From Paenibacillus alba (GTDB lineage: Bacteria > Bacillota > Bacilli > Paenibacillales > NBRC-103111), in the NCBI RefSeq assembly GCF_013204855.1, contig NZ_JABMKZ010000008.1, positions 124,001 to 188,000 of the forward strand: a stretch of DNA of 64,000 nucleotides. The letters run 5' to 3'. A program made the translations under genes and the position numbers. Position 1 is the first letter of the stretch. Every line of letters begins with the position of its first letter. The notes under the pieces were generated by a model. The model worked only from the letters and a program-made list of their open reading frames with translations, had not been told where the DNA came from and did no database searches. Below, piece after piece: positions 45,525-54,348 of the stretch.

Positions 45525-48500
45525 ATGAGAAATGTAAAGGCCGTACAGAAAAAGAAGGGTTCTTGTTTACTTATTGCTTTATTGGTTTTTTCACAAGTGT
45601 TGTTAACTTTGTTCATTGTCCCCAAATCTGTAAGCGCTTCCTCTGGCGTGAGCAACATGTCAGATGCGTCTTTCTTCGGGGTTTGGGATCAAGCTGGGCA
45701 ACGCTGGACGACACCGAGCAAACTGAACTACGATGGTTTTCCAGGCTTAAGTACCGTGCAATCCAAGGTAAAATCTGGAAATTATGATCAGGCCAAAACC
45801 GATTTGCTGGACTATTATAAAAATCGAACAACCCGAACGATTCCGACTGATTTCGTCTCAAATCCAACGATGGTGCCTCTTTTGATGGATCAAATTGCAA
45901 CGCCGCTTAAAGAATTCTATTTAAATACTTTTACCGTTAAGCCTAGATCCACAATATACAGCATGGATATGCTTTCAACGGTACAAGGTGCCATCGGATC
46001 TGATCTTAGCTTCATGCTGATGGGACGTTACAAAGGAATGAATCGAGCGAATATTTACAGTCGTGAGCAGGATTGCTCGCTGACGCCGATCCCGCAATGC
46101 CGTCCCACAATGGAGATTCAATATACGGATGGAATGGGGGCCCATACAGCAAACCTGACGCCCACGAAGGACACCTATATACGCGGTAATGATACAGCTA
46201 TCCACGCCAGCGAGACACAGCTTCAGGTACAGGAGTCCGGCGCTCCCTATGATTCGAATACGCGTAAAGCTTATCTCAATTTTGATTTATCGTCGATTAA
46301 GGGAACGGTTACGGCGGCAACGCTGAAGCTATCCGGATATTCCGAATTAAATGAAAATACAGATGTGATGATCTATAAATCTGGCGACACGGCTTGGGAT
46401 GAGAATACGCTCACTTATGCAAACCATAATGGCAAAACATTTTCCTGGCAAGGTGTGTCCTCGGGTACGGATTGGGCTGGTCCTGCACCAACTATTGCAG
46501 ATATCGAATATCATTATCAGATTACCCGATTTTACTGGCTTAGTCCTCTTTTGGCGGAATACATCAATACGGGGAATGAAAGCTATGCAGCGAAATATAT
46601 CGACTACATGATCGATTTTATCGTTGATGGCGATGCCTCTACGAGTGTGTCTGGCGCAGGGTCATTTCCGAGAAATTTTGATGCTGGCATTCGGGCCTCC
46701 AGTTGGGTGAAAGCTTACCATGTGCTAAGAGAGAGTTCCTCCATGAATGCAGAGTCCAATACGGATATATTGAAAACGTTCTGGAAAAAAGGCGATTACT
46801 TAAATAGTCCTGGTGGATTTAGTCCCGATGGAAACCACGGAACGGTTGAAACAGAGGGGTTATATACCCTTGGCATTTATTTCCCTGAGTTTACCGATTC
46901 CACCACCTGGCTATCGACAGCTTATTCCCGATTTGACTTTTTAATGTCGACACTGATTTATAAAGATGGCTCGTACATGGAGTCCAGCGATTCCTATACG
47001 ACGGTAACAACCGCTCCAATGATTGCAATCAAACAACTCGGTATGATGAATAATGTGCCGTTCCAAGGATCATTTGACAGTAATTTGAACCATTTAGGCA
47101 AATATCTGGCTGATATTGCGTTTCCAGGCGGCTACGCTGTCAATTTCGGAGACAGCCAGTACACCGATCTCAAAGGTACGATCAAACAAATAGGTGAGAT
47201 TACTGACGATGAAGCTTTGCGTTATGTAGGAACGTCGGGAGTGGAAGGCAGCAAGCCTTCTTATACGTCAGTTCTATATCCGGACAGCAAAAGTGCCATG
47301 ATGCGCAGCGGATGGTCGCCTAATGACCGCTATTTGTTTACGAATGTGAAACAAGCGGCGCCCCACAGGCATCCTGATGATAACGCTATTACTTATTATG
47401 CGTATGGCAGACCATTATTGGTTGATCCAGGAGCGTATTCCTACAGCAATGATCCGATTTCCAACTGGCTGCGATTCTCAACCGAAGCGCACAATACGAT
47501 TGAAATCAATGATACGCCTCAAAATCTGGCGGAAGGTTGGTTTCAAGATTGGACGGATAATAGCAAGTTCAACTTTGTTACGGGCGTTACCCAAAATGTG
47601 CCTGGATTTAAGCATTCACGTGAAACGCTTTTCCTGAAATCATCCTTCTCGATTGTTTCAGACGTTGTGGAAGCGCCTTCTGGAACAAATAAGTACCAAC
47701 AAACATGGCACTTTTTGCCTACAGCCAATCCGGCGTTAGATGCGTCTGCCAAAAAAGTGAGCACCGTTTTTGGCGACACTTACGGTGATATCCAAGTCGT
47801 GCCTGCCGATCCCGAGCAATTTACAGCTACGCTCGATCATGGTTATTATTCCAATGCTTTTTATTCGGTGTCCGATGCCACATATGCTTCCTATACGAAG
47901 AATGTGTCCGGAAACACGACATTTGACACAGTCTTGTATCCGACCGCTAGCGGCGAGAATCGCGATATCAAAGTCAGTCGTCTTCCCCTATCGGTTCCGA
48001 CTACTGTAGCCAGTTCGCTGAAGATCGACAACATCGGAGATGCTGGAACTTCGGGTTATTATTATGTGTCTCACGAAGAAAATCCGCAGTTCAGACGCAA
48101 CTTTGATACCTTCTCATTTGACGGGAAGCTGGCCTATATCGAAAAGACGAGCAGCGGTACGGTTAAATCAGCTATCCTGAAATCGGGAACGACGCTGGGG
48201 CAAAGCGGGTCAAATCTTATTGCATCTAAAATGCCGGTGAATGACATTGCCGCCTACTGGAATGGCACGACCCTGGAGATTACCGGATCGAATCTGGTCG
48301 CCGCCAATGATCCTAACGCTGTTTCGGCCGTTGCGATACGAGCTTCCGGCGCTACTACGGTGAAATTGAATGGCAACCCGATTTCCAATTTTTCCGTTTC
48401 CGGTGGTTATATTTATGCGGTAGGTGTACCCTCATTGTCTTCTTCCTCCGGTTATCAAAATAGCATCGATTTAGGGGCAGGACATTCAGGGGTCCAATCC

Positions 48501-49547
48501 ATCGAATTCGACCTGCTGCCGACAGCTAACCAAATTGGAGGCATAGTCGGTTATACGGGACAATCATCCGCCACGAACAGCGAGTTTGGTTTGCCAATGA
48601 TTCTCCGATTGAATGCCGACGGTTACTTCGATGTCCGGAATGGCCATACTTATGGGCAAAATGTCAGACTGGACTATAAAGCAAATGAGCTTTATCATGT
48701 CACATTACTTGCCGATTTGGACACAAAAACATATAACGTCTATATCGCTCCCCGGGGCAAGCCGGAAGTTCAGATTGCGGACCACTTCGCGTTTCAAACA
48801 GGAGCACCTGTCATATCAGATATTGGAAAATTGGTGATGAATAGTCCAGTTAACGATCAGTATCGGATAAACAACCATACGGTAGGCAAACCGGCTTTCT
48901 TTGAAGTAGATGTGAGCGCAGATGCGTACGTATGGGCAGGAAATCCAACGACAAACTATGGAACCGGTAAGAAATTGGAGGTAAGGAACTCAACTAGTTC
49001 GAGTGTTTATCGCCATTCGTACCTGCGTTTTGATTTGGTTAATGTACCGGCAGATTCCAACGCATTTACTGCGAAACTGCGGTTGACATCGGCTTCGGTG
49101 GGAACTTTTACCGATCAAGCGCAGTTTGTCCAGGATGATTCTTGGGGAGAAACATCAATTAACTATACTAACAAGCCTGCGGGAGGGGCAGTCGTGGGGG
49201 TATGGAACATGCTGTCGGCTGAGAATTCCGTGGAACTTGATATCAGTTCTCCTTATAACACCGAACTTGTTGGCGACAAGCAGTTAAGCCTGGTTATCAC
49301 ATCACAGACGACAAACAACATTTCTCACTATTATTATGCGAAGGAGAATGGAGGCGGTAAACCAAAGATCGTGGTTTACACGAAAAAGGCTACGAGCAGA
49401 ACCATCGGCGCTGAGGCAGATACGATGGTGAGTGGAAGCGTACCAAATGCGAACTATGGTAAAAATACCAATCTTGAGGTGAGAAATTCGGCTTTTGTCC
49501 CGCGCCAAACGTTTGTTCGCTTCAACAACGGAATACCAAGTGAATGA
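45525..49547 (+). CDS. Secreted heparinase II/III-family lyase with DNRLRE modules; disrupted C-terminus
   Basis: This 1340-residue exported enzyme has a signal peptide at about 1-38 (ending SVSASS). An N-terminal helical toroid domain is interrupted near 200-300 by a DNRLRE-like insert ([20 protein letters not shown], then [10 protein letters not shown]). The lyase beta-sandwich contains [20 protein letters not shown] (H614, H616) and [16 protein letters not shown]-terminal DNRLRE domain follows (about 1120-1280, [19 protein letters not shown]). The last 55 residues start a second DNRLRE repeat that stops abruptly at TGA 49545, and the following domain continues in another frame (49525-49644). 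ATG 45525 is preferred to ATG 45522 for spacing to GGAGG. It is the likely first extracellular cutter of the locus. Confidence 0.9.
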   Translation: MRNVKAVQKKKGSCLLIALLVFSQVLLTLFIVPKSVSASSGVSNMSDASFFGVWDQAGQRWTTPSKLNYDGFPGLSTVQSKVKSGNYDQAKTDLLDYYKNRTTRTIPTDFVSNPTMVPLLMDQIATPLKEFYLNTFTVKPRSTIYSMDMLSTVQGAIGSDLSFMLMGRYKGMNRANIYSREQDCSLTPIPQCRPTMEIQYTDGMGAHTANLTPTKDTYIRGNDTAIHASETQLQVQESGAPYDSNTRKAYLNFDLSSIKGTVTAATLKLSGYSELNENTDVMIYKSGDTAWDENTLTYANHNGKTFSWQGVSSGTDWAGPAPTIADIEYHYQITRFYWLSPLLAEYINTGNESYAAKYIDYMIDFIVDGDASTSVSGAGSFPRNFDAGIRASSWVKAYHVLRESSSMNAESNTDILKTFWKKGDYLNSPGGFSPDGNHGTVETEGLYTLGIYFPEFTDSTTWLSTAYSRFDFLMSTLIYKDGSYMESSDSYTTVTTAPMIAIKQLGMMNNVPFQGSFDSNLNHLGKYLADIAFPGGYAVNFGDSQYTDLKGTIKQIGEITDDEALRYVGTSGVEGSKPSYTSVLYPDSKSAMMRSGWSPNDRYLFTNVKQAAPHRHPDDNAITYYAYGRPLLVDPGAYSYSNDPISNWLRFSTEAHNTIEINDTPQNLAEGWFQDWTDNSKFNFVTGVTQNVPGFKHSRETLFLKSSFSIVSDVVEAPSGTNKYQQTWHFLPTANPALDASAKKVSTVFGDTYGDIQVVPADPEQFTATLDHGYYSNAFYSVSDATYASYTKNVSGNTTFDTVLYPTASGENRDIKVSRLPLSVPTTVASSLKIDNIGDAGTSGYYYVSHEENPQFRRNFDTFSFDGKLAYIEKTSSGTVKSAILKSGTTLGQSGSNLIASKMPVNDIAAYWNGTTLEITGSNLVAANDPNAVSAVAIRASGATTVKLNGNPISNFSVSGGYIYAVGVPSLSSSSGYQNSIDLGAGHSGVQSIEFDLLPTANQIGGIVGYTGQSSATNSEFGLPMILRLNADGYFDVRNGHTYGQNVRLDYKANELYHVTLLADLDTKTYNVYIAPRGKPEVQIADHFAFQTGAPVISDIGKLVMNSPVNDQYRINNHTVGKPAFFEVDVSADAYVWAGNPTTNYGTGKKLEVRNSTSSSVYRHSYLRFDLVNVPADSNAFTAKLRLTSASVGTFTDQAQFVQDDSWGETSINYTNKPAGGAVVGVWNMLSAENSVELDISSPYNTELVGDKQLSLVITSQTTNNISHYYYAKENGGGKPKIVVYTKKATSRTIGAEADTMVSGSVPNANYGKNTNLEVRNSAFVPRQTFVRFNNGIPSE

Positions 49548-49644
49548 CGGTGCATGGACCATCTACACCGGTTTCATTCCTGCCGTCGGTGAAGGAACGT
49601 ATAAGCTAGGTTATCGCAGCAAGGATCAATCAGGAAATCATTAA
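49525..49644 (+). pseudogene. Out-of-frame remnant of a cell-surface Ig-like (OmpL47-type) domain
   Basis: In the frame starting at 49525 the sequence reads [17 protein letters not shown] and continues to [14 protein letters not shown] before TAA. This is the classic start-to-end pattern of OmpL47/Big-type domains that follow catalytic domains in Paenibacillus surface enzymes. It overlaps the end of the lyase gene in a different frame, showing that a deletion or frameshift fused the second DNRLRE module to it. Confidence 0.65.
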
Positions 49645-49656
49645 GAAGTGTACTTG

Positions 49657-49690
49657 GTTCGGGAGGAAGGCTTTATCGCTTTCCTCCCGA
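49657..49690. terminator. Hairpin after the secreted lyase gene
   Basis: TTCGGGAGGAAGGC and GCTTTCCTCCCGA form a 12-13 bp stem with one G-U pair around TTTATC. The T-tail is weak (TTATC). It lies before a decayed signal-peptide remnant. Confidence 0.6.
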
Positions 49691-49719
49691 TTATCAGATT
49701 GGAGAGATTGATTGATGAA

Positions 49720-49815
49720 TGGGTTCTTGTTTACTTATTGCTTTATTGGTCTATTCTCAGGTGTTTTAAACTTTATTCACTGAACCCTCAATTGTAAGCG
49801 CTTCCTTAGAGACGA
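49720..49815 (+). pseudogene. Decayed copy of the secreted-lyase signal-peptide region
   Basis: The frame [15 protein letters not shown], stop, TLFTEPSIVSASLE copies codons for the leader of the lyase at 45525 ([29 protein letters not shown]), including the CTGTAAGCGCTTCC-like end. It contains an in-frame stop and nothing recognisable after it, so it is the 5' stub of a lost paralogue. It sits 13 bases from the end of the minus-strand dedA gene. Confidence 0.75.
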
Positions 49816-49827
49816 GAACGCGTATCG

Positions 49828-50442
49828 TCAAGCCTGACCCCTACCAGGTTTATTGTGTTTGTAGGCAAACCAGATAATCGCCCACACCGCAACGAGGACG
49901 AAAGGTAGCCAAAGGAAGCGCAAGCCGTATTCATAGATGAGCGAACCGACTTCCCGCGCGTGATCGCCTGCATAACGTCCGATTATAAAGAACAGGAATG
50001 TCCAGAAGAAGCCCGCCGTATATGAGAATAAGGCGTAGCGCCTGAACGGCATCCGGTTAACGCCGACCACATATGGCATAACATGCCGAACGATCGGGAA
50101 AAAATAACTGATGGCTATTGCAAAACTACCATATTTGTGAACGAGTGTCTCTGAAAATTCCAACGCCTTATCCACCTTCTTCTTACGACGCAATTTGTTC
50201 AGCAAAGGCGTTCCCGCATACCGGCCGAGCAGGTAGCCAAGCGATAAGCCCGAAACGACACCCAAATACGTCAGCAGGAAGGCGGGGACGGGGTGCAAAA
50301 GCCCGTTTACGGTGACGGCGCCGCCGGTCATGACGACGACTTCGTCTGGAATCGGCATGCCGACGATGCCCAGCCATAAAGAGAGGAACAGCGCCAAATA
50401 GCCGAATTGCTGAATATACGACACCAGCATTTCATAGCTCAT
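49828..50442 (-). CDS. DedA-family membrane protein
   Basis: This 204-residue protein of the DedA/SNARE-associated family has the re-entrant-helix motif GIVGMPIPDEVVVMTGG, with a glutamate typical of the family, and the basic motif FFPIVRHVMPYVVGVNRM. Four to six hydrophobic segments are present. Several DedA proteins are now known to translocate undecaprenyl phosphate or phospholipid head groups across the membrane. The start overlaps the PAP2 gene end by 11 bases. It is the last gene of a six-gene coupled operon; combination with a PAP2 phosphatase favours the undecaprenyl-phosphate role. Confidence 0.9.
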   Translation of the reverse strand: MSYEMLVSYIQQFGYLALFLSLWLGIVGMPIPDEVVVMTGGAVTVNGLLHPVPAFLLTYLGVVSGLSLGYLLGRYAGTPLLNKLRRKKKVDKALEFSETLVHKYGSFAIAISYFFPIVRHVMPYVVGVNRMPFRRYALFSYTAGFFWTFLFFIIGRYAGDHAREVGSLIYEYGLRFLWLPFVLVAVWAIIWFAYKHNKPGRGQA

Positions 50443-51100
50443 GGACGGCAGTCTCCTTTCGCGTATGTTTGCCTGCGAAACGAAAACGCTTTACTACGAA
50501 ATAGAGCGCTTCGGCCAGCAAAACGGCTCCTGCAATGTCCAGCAGCGCGTGCTGCTTTACGAACAGGGTAGATACGATGATACTCCATACCGTTATGAAA
50601 ACTACCGATAGTGTGCTTCGTTTGATTCCGCATAAGTACGATGCTTTCAGCACGACATAGCTGGTCAGGACATGGATGCTCGGGAAGCAGTTGAAGGGCG
50701 CGTCGGTCCTGTAGACGATATTCACGAGTCCGTTAAACAAGCCGTTCGGCTCCACACCGGGCCTGGGGACGGTCGTTTGGTACAACGCATAAACCAGATA
50801 ACAGGCGAGAAGCCCGGTGCACAAGGTCGTCAAGCTGCGGTAGTAGACCGCTCTATTTTTCATGAAGAAGACGACGAGCATGACGAAAATGAATGGGTAC
50901 CAGATCAAATAGGGGATGATAAATGCCGGAACGAAAGGAATCAGACGATCGAGATCAGTCATCAGGCTGCCTACATTGCCTCCGCGGCCATGATTCAGGA
51001 TGCCGTAGAATACGTTCAAAACGGGAATTGCCAGAATCCACAGCAGCGGCAAGTAAGCGGCAAACTTAATCTTCATCTCGTCCGCAGGAATGGAGTTCAT
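50432..51100 (-). CDS. PAP2-superfamily membrane phosphatase
   Basis: This 222-residue membrane protein has about six hydrophobic segments and the three PAP2 motifs: YQTTVPRPGVEP (C1, lacking the usual lysine as in inositol-phosphotransferase-like members), CFPSIHVL (C2) and TLFVKQHALLDIAGAVLL (C3). It probably dephosphorylates a lipid pyrophosphate or phosphatidic acid, for example undecaprenyl pyrophosphate. ATG 51100 follows GGGGAG by seven bases and overlaps the methyltransferase stop by one base (TGATG). The longer frame to 51145 would lie inside the upstream gene. Confidence 0.88.
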   Translation of the reverse strand: MNSIPADEMKIKFAAYLPLLWILAIPVLNVFYGILNHGRGGNVGSLMTDLDRLIPFVPAFIIPYLIWYPFIFVMLVVFFMKNRAVYYRSLTTLCTGLLACYLVYALYQTTVPRPGVEPNGLFNGLVNIVYRTDAPFNCFPSIHVLTSYVVLKASYLCGIKRSTLSVVFITVWSIIVSTLFVKQHALLDIAGAVLLAEALYFVVKRFRFAGKHTRKETAVHEL

Positions 51101-51678
51101 CAAGTATCTCCCCTTTTGTGGCAGACGTGGAGCGCTTTCTTGCATTTAAAAACCCACGCCGGAGGAATATTCATCCAGGTGTATCCCGTGTCCATTGCCG
51201 GAAAATGCTTTTGAAAATGCGGCTTCAGCAGCAGCGTATATTGAAACGCAACGAAAGTTCCGTTATCTGCCAACGCATCGCGTATGGCGCCGAACAGCTG
51301 CTCCTTCAATTCATAGGAAAAGTTCGCAAAAGGGAGCCCCGAAACAATGAGGTCGAACGGATGTCCCGTCTCCTGAACAATCTCTCCAAGTCTTAATGCA
51401 TCATCAAATAAAGGAAGTTCAGGAAAGCGCCGTGCCAATTGTTTCCGGAACGTTTCGTTTTTTTCATACAAATACAATCGACTGCCTGAGCTTCTGTTTT
51501 GCTGAATATGCTGCGTAAATGCGCCCGTCCCAGGGCCGAGCTCGGCGATCCGCTTCATCTTATGCCACGGCAAAGTAACTGGAAGCATTGTACGGGTTAG
51601 AAATCCCGAGCTTGGAATGACACTCCCTACTTGACTTGAATTCATTAGAAACTCTCCGAAGAACGAGTTTTTTGTCAT
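51100..51678 (-). CDS. PmtA-like class I SAM-dependent methyltransferase (phospholipid N-methyltransferase family)
   Basis: This 192-residue protein starts MTKNSFFGEFLMNSSQVGSV and continues with PSSGFLTRTMLP, a pattern of PmtA/KsgA-related lipid methyltransferases. SAM motif I is IAELGPGTGAFTQHI, the post-motif acidic residue follows in LYLYEKNE, and the substrate-side motif is IVSGLPFANF (in place of NPPF/NLPY). In homologues it methylates phosphatidylethanolamine; in this operon another membrane amine could be the target. ATG 51678 overlaps the stop codon of the ABC permease gene (ATGA), and its stop overlaps the PAP2 start. Confidence 0.82.
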   Translation of the reverse strand: MTKNSFFGEFLMNSSQVGSVIPSSGFLTRTMLPVTLPWHKMKRIAELGPGTGAFTQHIQQNRSSGSRLYLYEKNETFRKQLARRFPELPLFDDALRLGEIVQETGHPFDLIVSGLPFANFSYELKEQLFGAIRDALADNGTFVAFQYTLLLKPHFQKHFPAMDTGYTWMNIPPAWVFKCKKALHVCHKRGDT

Positions 51679-52346
51679 TCGACCCCTACTTTCTTATTCA
51701 GCAAATAACAGCTGACCGTAAAAAATACCAGACTTACGATGATCAAAGTAAACGTCGACGTGAAATTCGCGAAAGCTATGATCCATAAGAACAAGCCAGC
51801 AATAAAACTCAGAAAGGTTACAAGAAGAGATAGCTTGCCGCAGCACTTGCCAATCAGTATACTTGTAGAACATAAAAACACACAGCATGTAACGGATAGA
51901 AACCACTTTATCAGTAGCAGCACCTTGGACCATGCGAATGTAACCAAAGGGTCGGCGCGAAACAATTGCTCGCCACTAACACTGTGTTGCATCCATAAGC
52001 CGGCGATCATGACTGCCGTTATTAGCATTACTTCCACAAGGATCAAGATATATTTGGAAACAAGCAAATAAGTTCGGGGGACAGGGAGAACCAATAATTG
52101 ATAAATTGAATGCTGCTTCCACTCGTCAAGCCATGTAGAAAAGCAGTGCAGAAACGGAATAAGCAACCCGGCGGCGAACACCATAATATTCAAAAACATA
52201 ATGAAACCAAGCTCGTCAGGAAGCTGTCTATGATGGGTCAGGATGGCAATCGCCACATTTAGAAGAGCTATTGATCCGAGCGTAACCCAAATCGTATTTC
52301 TTCGATTCCGTAAATCAGTAAGCACCAACCTTCTAAATGCGTGCAT
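51675..52346 (-). CDS. ABC-2 type transporter permease
   Basis: This 223-residue membrane protein has six hydrophobic segments (at about 22-40, 50-75, 95-120, 140-165, 170-190 and 195-215) and an N-terminal basic region FRRLVLTDLRNRRNT typical of ABC-2 exporter permeases. It overlaps the ATPase gene by 14 bases and the methyltransferase gene by four. With the ATPase it forms an exporter comparable to YtrB/YtrC- or BcrA/BcrB-type systems that protect the cell envelope. Confidence 0.86.
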   Translation of the reverse strand: MHAFRRLVLTDLRNRRNTIWVTLGSIALLNVAIAILTHHRQLPDELGFIMFLNIMVFAAGLLIPFLHCFSTWLDEWKQHSIYQLLVLPVPRTYLLVSKYILILVEVMLITAVMIAGLWMQHSVSGEQLFRADPLVTFAWSKVLLLIKWFLSVTCCVFLCSTSILIGKCCGKLSLLVTFLSFIAGLFLWIIAFANFTSTFTLIIVSLVFFTVSCYLLNKKVGVE

Positions 52347-53034
52347 GATCGTACACCTCTTTCAAAATATCCATTAAAGACAAGCTTCTTTCAAGTTTTA
52401 ATGTCTCTACATTACCGCTAAGCAGCAGCTTCCCTTCGTGAATAAACATTACCTCATCGAGCATGACTTCCACTTCGGATAACTCATGCGTAGTCATGAT
52501 GATGGTTTGACCTTCCTCCACAAAATCCTCCACAATCGCTTGAGCAATCTGCTGTCTCGTGAAAGGATCGATTCCCGAGAAAGGTTCGTCCAGGAGCAAA
52601 TATCTGGCTTGACGGCTAAGTGTCAGCAACAGCTTCATCTTAGCCCTCGTCCCTTTGGACGCCTCTCGAATCGACGATTCGGGCATTAATTCGAAAAAAT
52701 TAAGCAAATGACGAGCCTTATTATCGTCCCAATCCCAATATATGTCTTTCATATACTGCATGGCGTCGGATAATTTCATCCATGGATACCAGACATCCTT
52801 GTCGGGAAGATAACTCAGCATCCCTCTTGTAGACAAACTCGGTAATTTGCCGTCCATAGTAATGTTGCCTCGATTCAGCCGGAGCAGTCCGACCATCGCT
52901 TTGAGCAACGTTGATTTGCCAGCACCGTTCGTACCCAGCAATCCGATGATTCGCCCCTCCTCGGCGGAGAAGGATATACCGTCCAACGCTTTTTTATTTC
53001 CGAACGTCTTAATGGCGTGTTCTACTACGATCAT
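52333..53034 (-). CDS. ABC transporter ATP-binding protein (YtrB/BcrA-like)
   Basis: This 233-residue ATPase has Walker A GTNGAGKST near residue 35, a divergent signature ASKGTRAKMKLLLTLSR as in the YtrB family, Walker B YLLLDEPFSGIDPF and switch histidine TTHELSEVE. The start ATG 53034 overlaps the GntR gene stop in ATGA. It powers the ABC-2 permease. YtrB-type ATPases are known for induction by cell-wall-active antibiotics through YtrA-like regulators, the arrangement seen here. Confidence 0.92.
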   Translation of the reverse strand: MIVVEHAIKTFGNKKALDGISFSAEEGRIIGLLGTNGAGKSTLLKAMVGLLRLNRGNITMDGKLPSLSTRGMLSYLPDKDVWYPWMKLSDAMQYMKDIYWDWDDNKARHLLNFFELMPESSIREASKGTRAKMKLLLTLSRQARYLLLDEPFSGIDPFTRQQIAQAIVEDFVEEGQTIIMTTHELSEVEVMLDEVMFIHEGKLLLSGNVETLKLERSLSLMDILKEVYDHARI

Positions 53035-53399
53035 TGAGATTTCTCCCCTTTCATATACTTTTTCATTGTATCCAGAATCTCCTCATCCGATTTCCCGAAA
53101 GAACGTAGCATTTCGATGTTTTGGCTAACCGCGGCGTTCAACGCTTCTTCCCTTAACGCTTCCAAAATTTTCGCATCGCTGGTCATAAAGCTTCCCTGCC
53201 CTCTTGCCGTTACAATCAATTTCATGTCCTCCATTTCCCTGTAGGCTCTCTGGATCGTATTTGGGTTGACCCCCAATCTTTTGGCAAGCTCGCGGCGTGA
53301 GGGAATTTCCTGACCCAATGGATACGTTCCGTTGATGAACTTTATTTTGATGTCATCGATAATTTGGGTATAAATCGGTTCCTTTTGATTGAATTCCAT
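53031..53399 (-). CDS. GntR-family (YtrA-like) transcriptional repressor
   Basis: This 122-residue short GntR regulator has a winged helix (about 10-75, EIPSRRELAKRLGVNPNTIQ and RAYREMEDMKLIVTARGQGS) and a short helical C-terminal dimerisation tail, which places it in the YtrA subgroup. I use ATG 53399 behind GGAGG; the longer start at 53420 has no ribosome binding site. It is the first gene of the operon and probably represses it through the perfect palindrome at 53442-53469. Confidence 0.9.
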   Translation of the reverse strand: MEFNQKEPIYTQIIDDIKIKFINGTYPLGQEIPSRRELAKRLGVNPNTIQRAYREMEDMKLIVTARGQGSFMTSDAKILEALREEALNAAVSQNIEMLRSFGKSDEEILDTMKKYMKGEKSQ

Positions 53400-53441
53400 C
53401 GCAGCCTCCACCAATCTCATTCGTGTTACTGTCTTACTGTC

Positions 53442-53469
53442 TTACTGTATTAATTAATTAATACAGTAA
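53442..53469 (-). promoter_or_regulatory. Perfect 28-bp palindromic operator overlapping the operon promoter
   Basis: TTACTGTATTAATT (53442-53455) is followed directly by its reverse complement (53456-53469). On the minus strand, TTGTTA and TACAGT with a 17-base spacer form a plausible -35/-10 pair lying across it. TTACTGT is also repeated in tandem at an 8-base step between about 53426 and 53448. YtrA-type GntR proteins bind AT-rich palindromes of this kind. Confidence 0.7.
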
Positions 53470-53628
53470 CAATAAAAAAATGCAAAGTCAATAGATATTT
53501 CAAAAAACAAGCGCCACTCTCCTAACTCTAAGTTTTGGCCCAAACGGCTTTAGGCACCATAACTATCGAGGTAAAGTCGGTTGAATCAACGCATGCGGTA
53601 ACGGTGGGGAGAAAATCAGTACCTTACG

Positions 53629-53955
53629 GTCAAAAACAGCAAGTATAATCCATCGGATGGCATGGTTGAATTTTACCCTAAGCATTTCGGCAAATACGCA
53701 GCTACCCTTGCTAGCGCCACATTCCAAGACCTTTCAGGCGTACCTTAGGCGAAGTCTGGCATTGAGGGACTTGCTGTCAGAGAAGTGGTGAATGGAGTCG
53801 AGGAAGTAAAAGCAATACATATCGTCTTGCCGAAACAAGAAGGGGCAGCCGCATTCAAAGATCAGGAGACGATCGCCTCTTATGCTACCGATGCTGTAGC
53901 CACGATGCAGCAAGAAGGCATTATCAATGGTTTCGACAATGGCACATTTGAATCA
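53629..53955 (+). pseudogene. S-layer-homology (SLH) domain pseudogene
   Basis: One frame reads KHFGKYAATLASATFQDLSGV, then an in-frame TAG, then AKSGIEGLAVREVVNGVEE and FKDQETIASYATDAVATMQQ followed by GIINGFDNGTFE. These are successive SLH-repeat hallmarks (FxDv, WA..AI..L, v..Ga...g). The stop codon, missing linker sequence and absence of a partner domain show decay. SLH domains anchor surface enzymes, so this may be the anchor of a lost polysaccharidase. Confidence 0.75.
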
Positions 53956-54001
53956 TATTTGAGATTAGTATACTGTTTGCCTTTTACCGCCGTACGGTCT
54001 T

Positions 54002-54265
54002 CTTAACAGGATTTGAGCGTGGCGCGCACCCTTCTTATTTATAAATGTGGAGTCAACCAACCACCTAGCGCGGAGGGAACTACAAGACGCTATTATAGAA
54101 AAAAGTGTTATTATCGCTAGTCAAAGGGAACTACAGGGTGCTATTTTGCTGTTTGATGAGAAATTCAGTGCTTTTCGTGGAAATAAGACCCTGTAGTTCT
54201 GCTATGACCCTAGTATCCCTGTTATTTGCATAAATAGCGTCCTACAGTTCCCTTAACAGGATTTG
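54002..54265. repeat. Nested inverted-repeat element bounded by 14-bp direct repeats
   Basis: CTTAACAGGATTTG occurs at 54002-54015 and again at 54252-54265. Between them lie four copies of a GGGAACTACAGGRYGCTATT-like unit: two in plus orientation (54073-54095 and 54123-54147) and two inverted (54181-54202 and 54231-54254). The outer and inner pairs can form one long nested hairpin. No ORF of note is inside. It looks like a non-autonomous mobile or REP-type element inserted in a decayed region. Confidence 0.65.
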
Positions 54266-54348
54266 TCGCTTGAAGAAACTCATCTCTCAGGGCTGCGAAG
54301 CGGTTTTTCTTACATGAGCTCGTTTGTTCGATTTCTAGGGGAGCATCA

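Noticed and set aside
45627..45640. cre-like TGTAAGCGCTTCC in the lyase leader and again at about 49793
   Set aside because: It simply encodes the VSAS end of the signal peptide and misses the last consensus positions.
50672..51214. 180-codon plus-strand open frame across PAP2 and methyltransferase genes
   Set aside because: Low-complexity antisense sequence spanning two genes with clear motifs and overlapping starts and stops.
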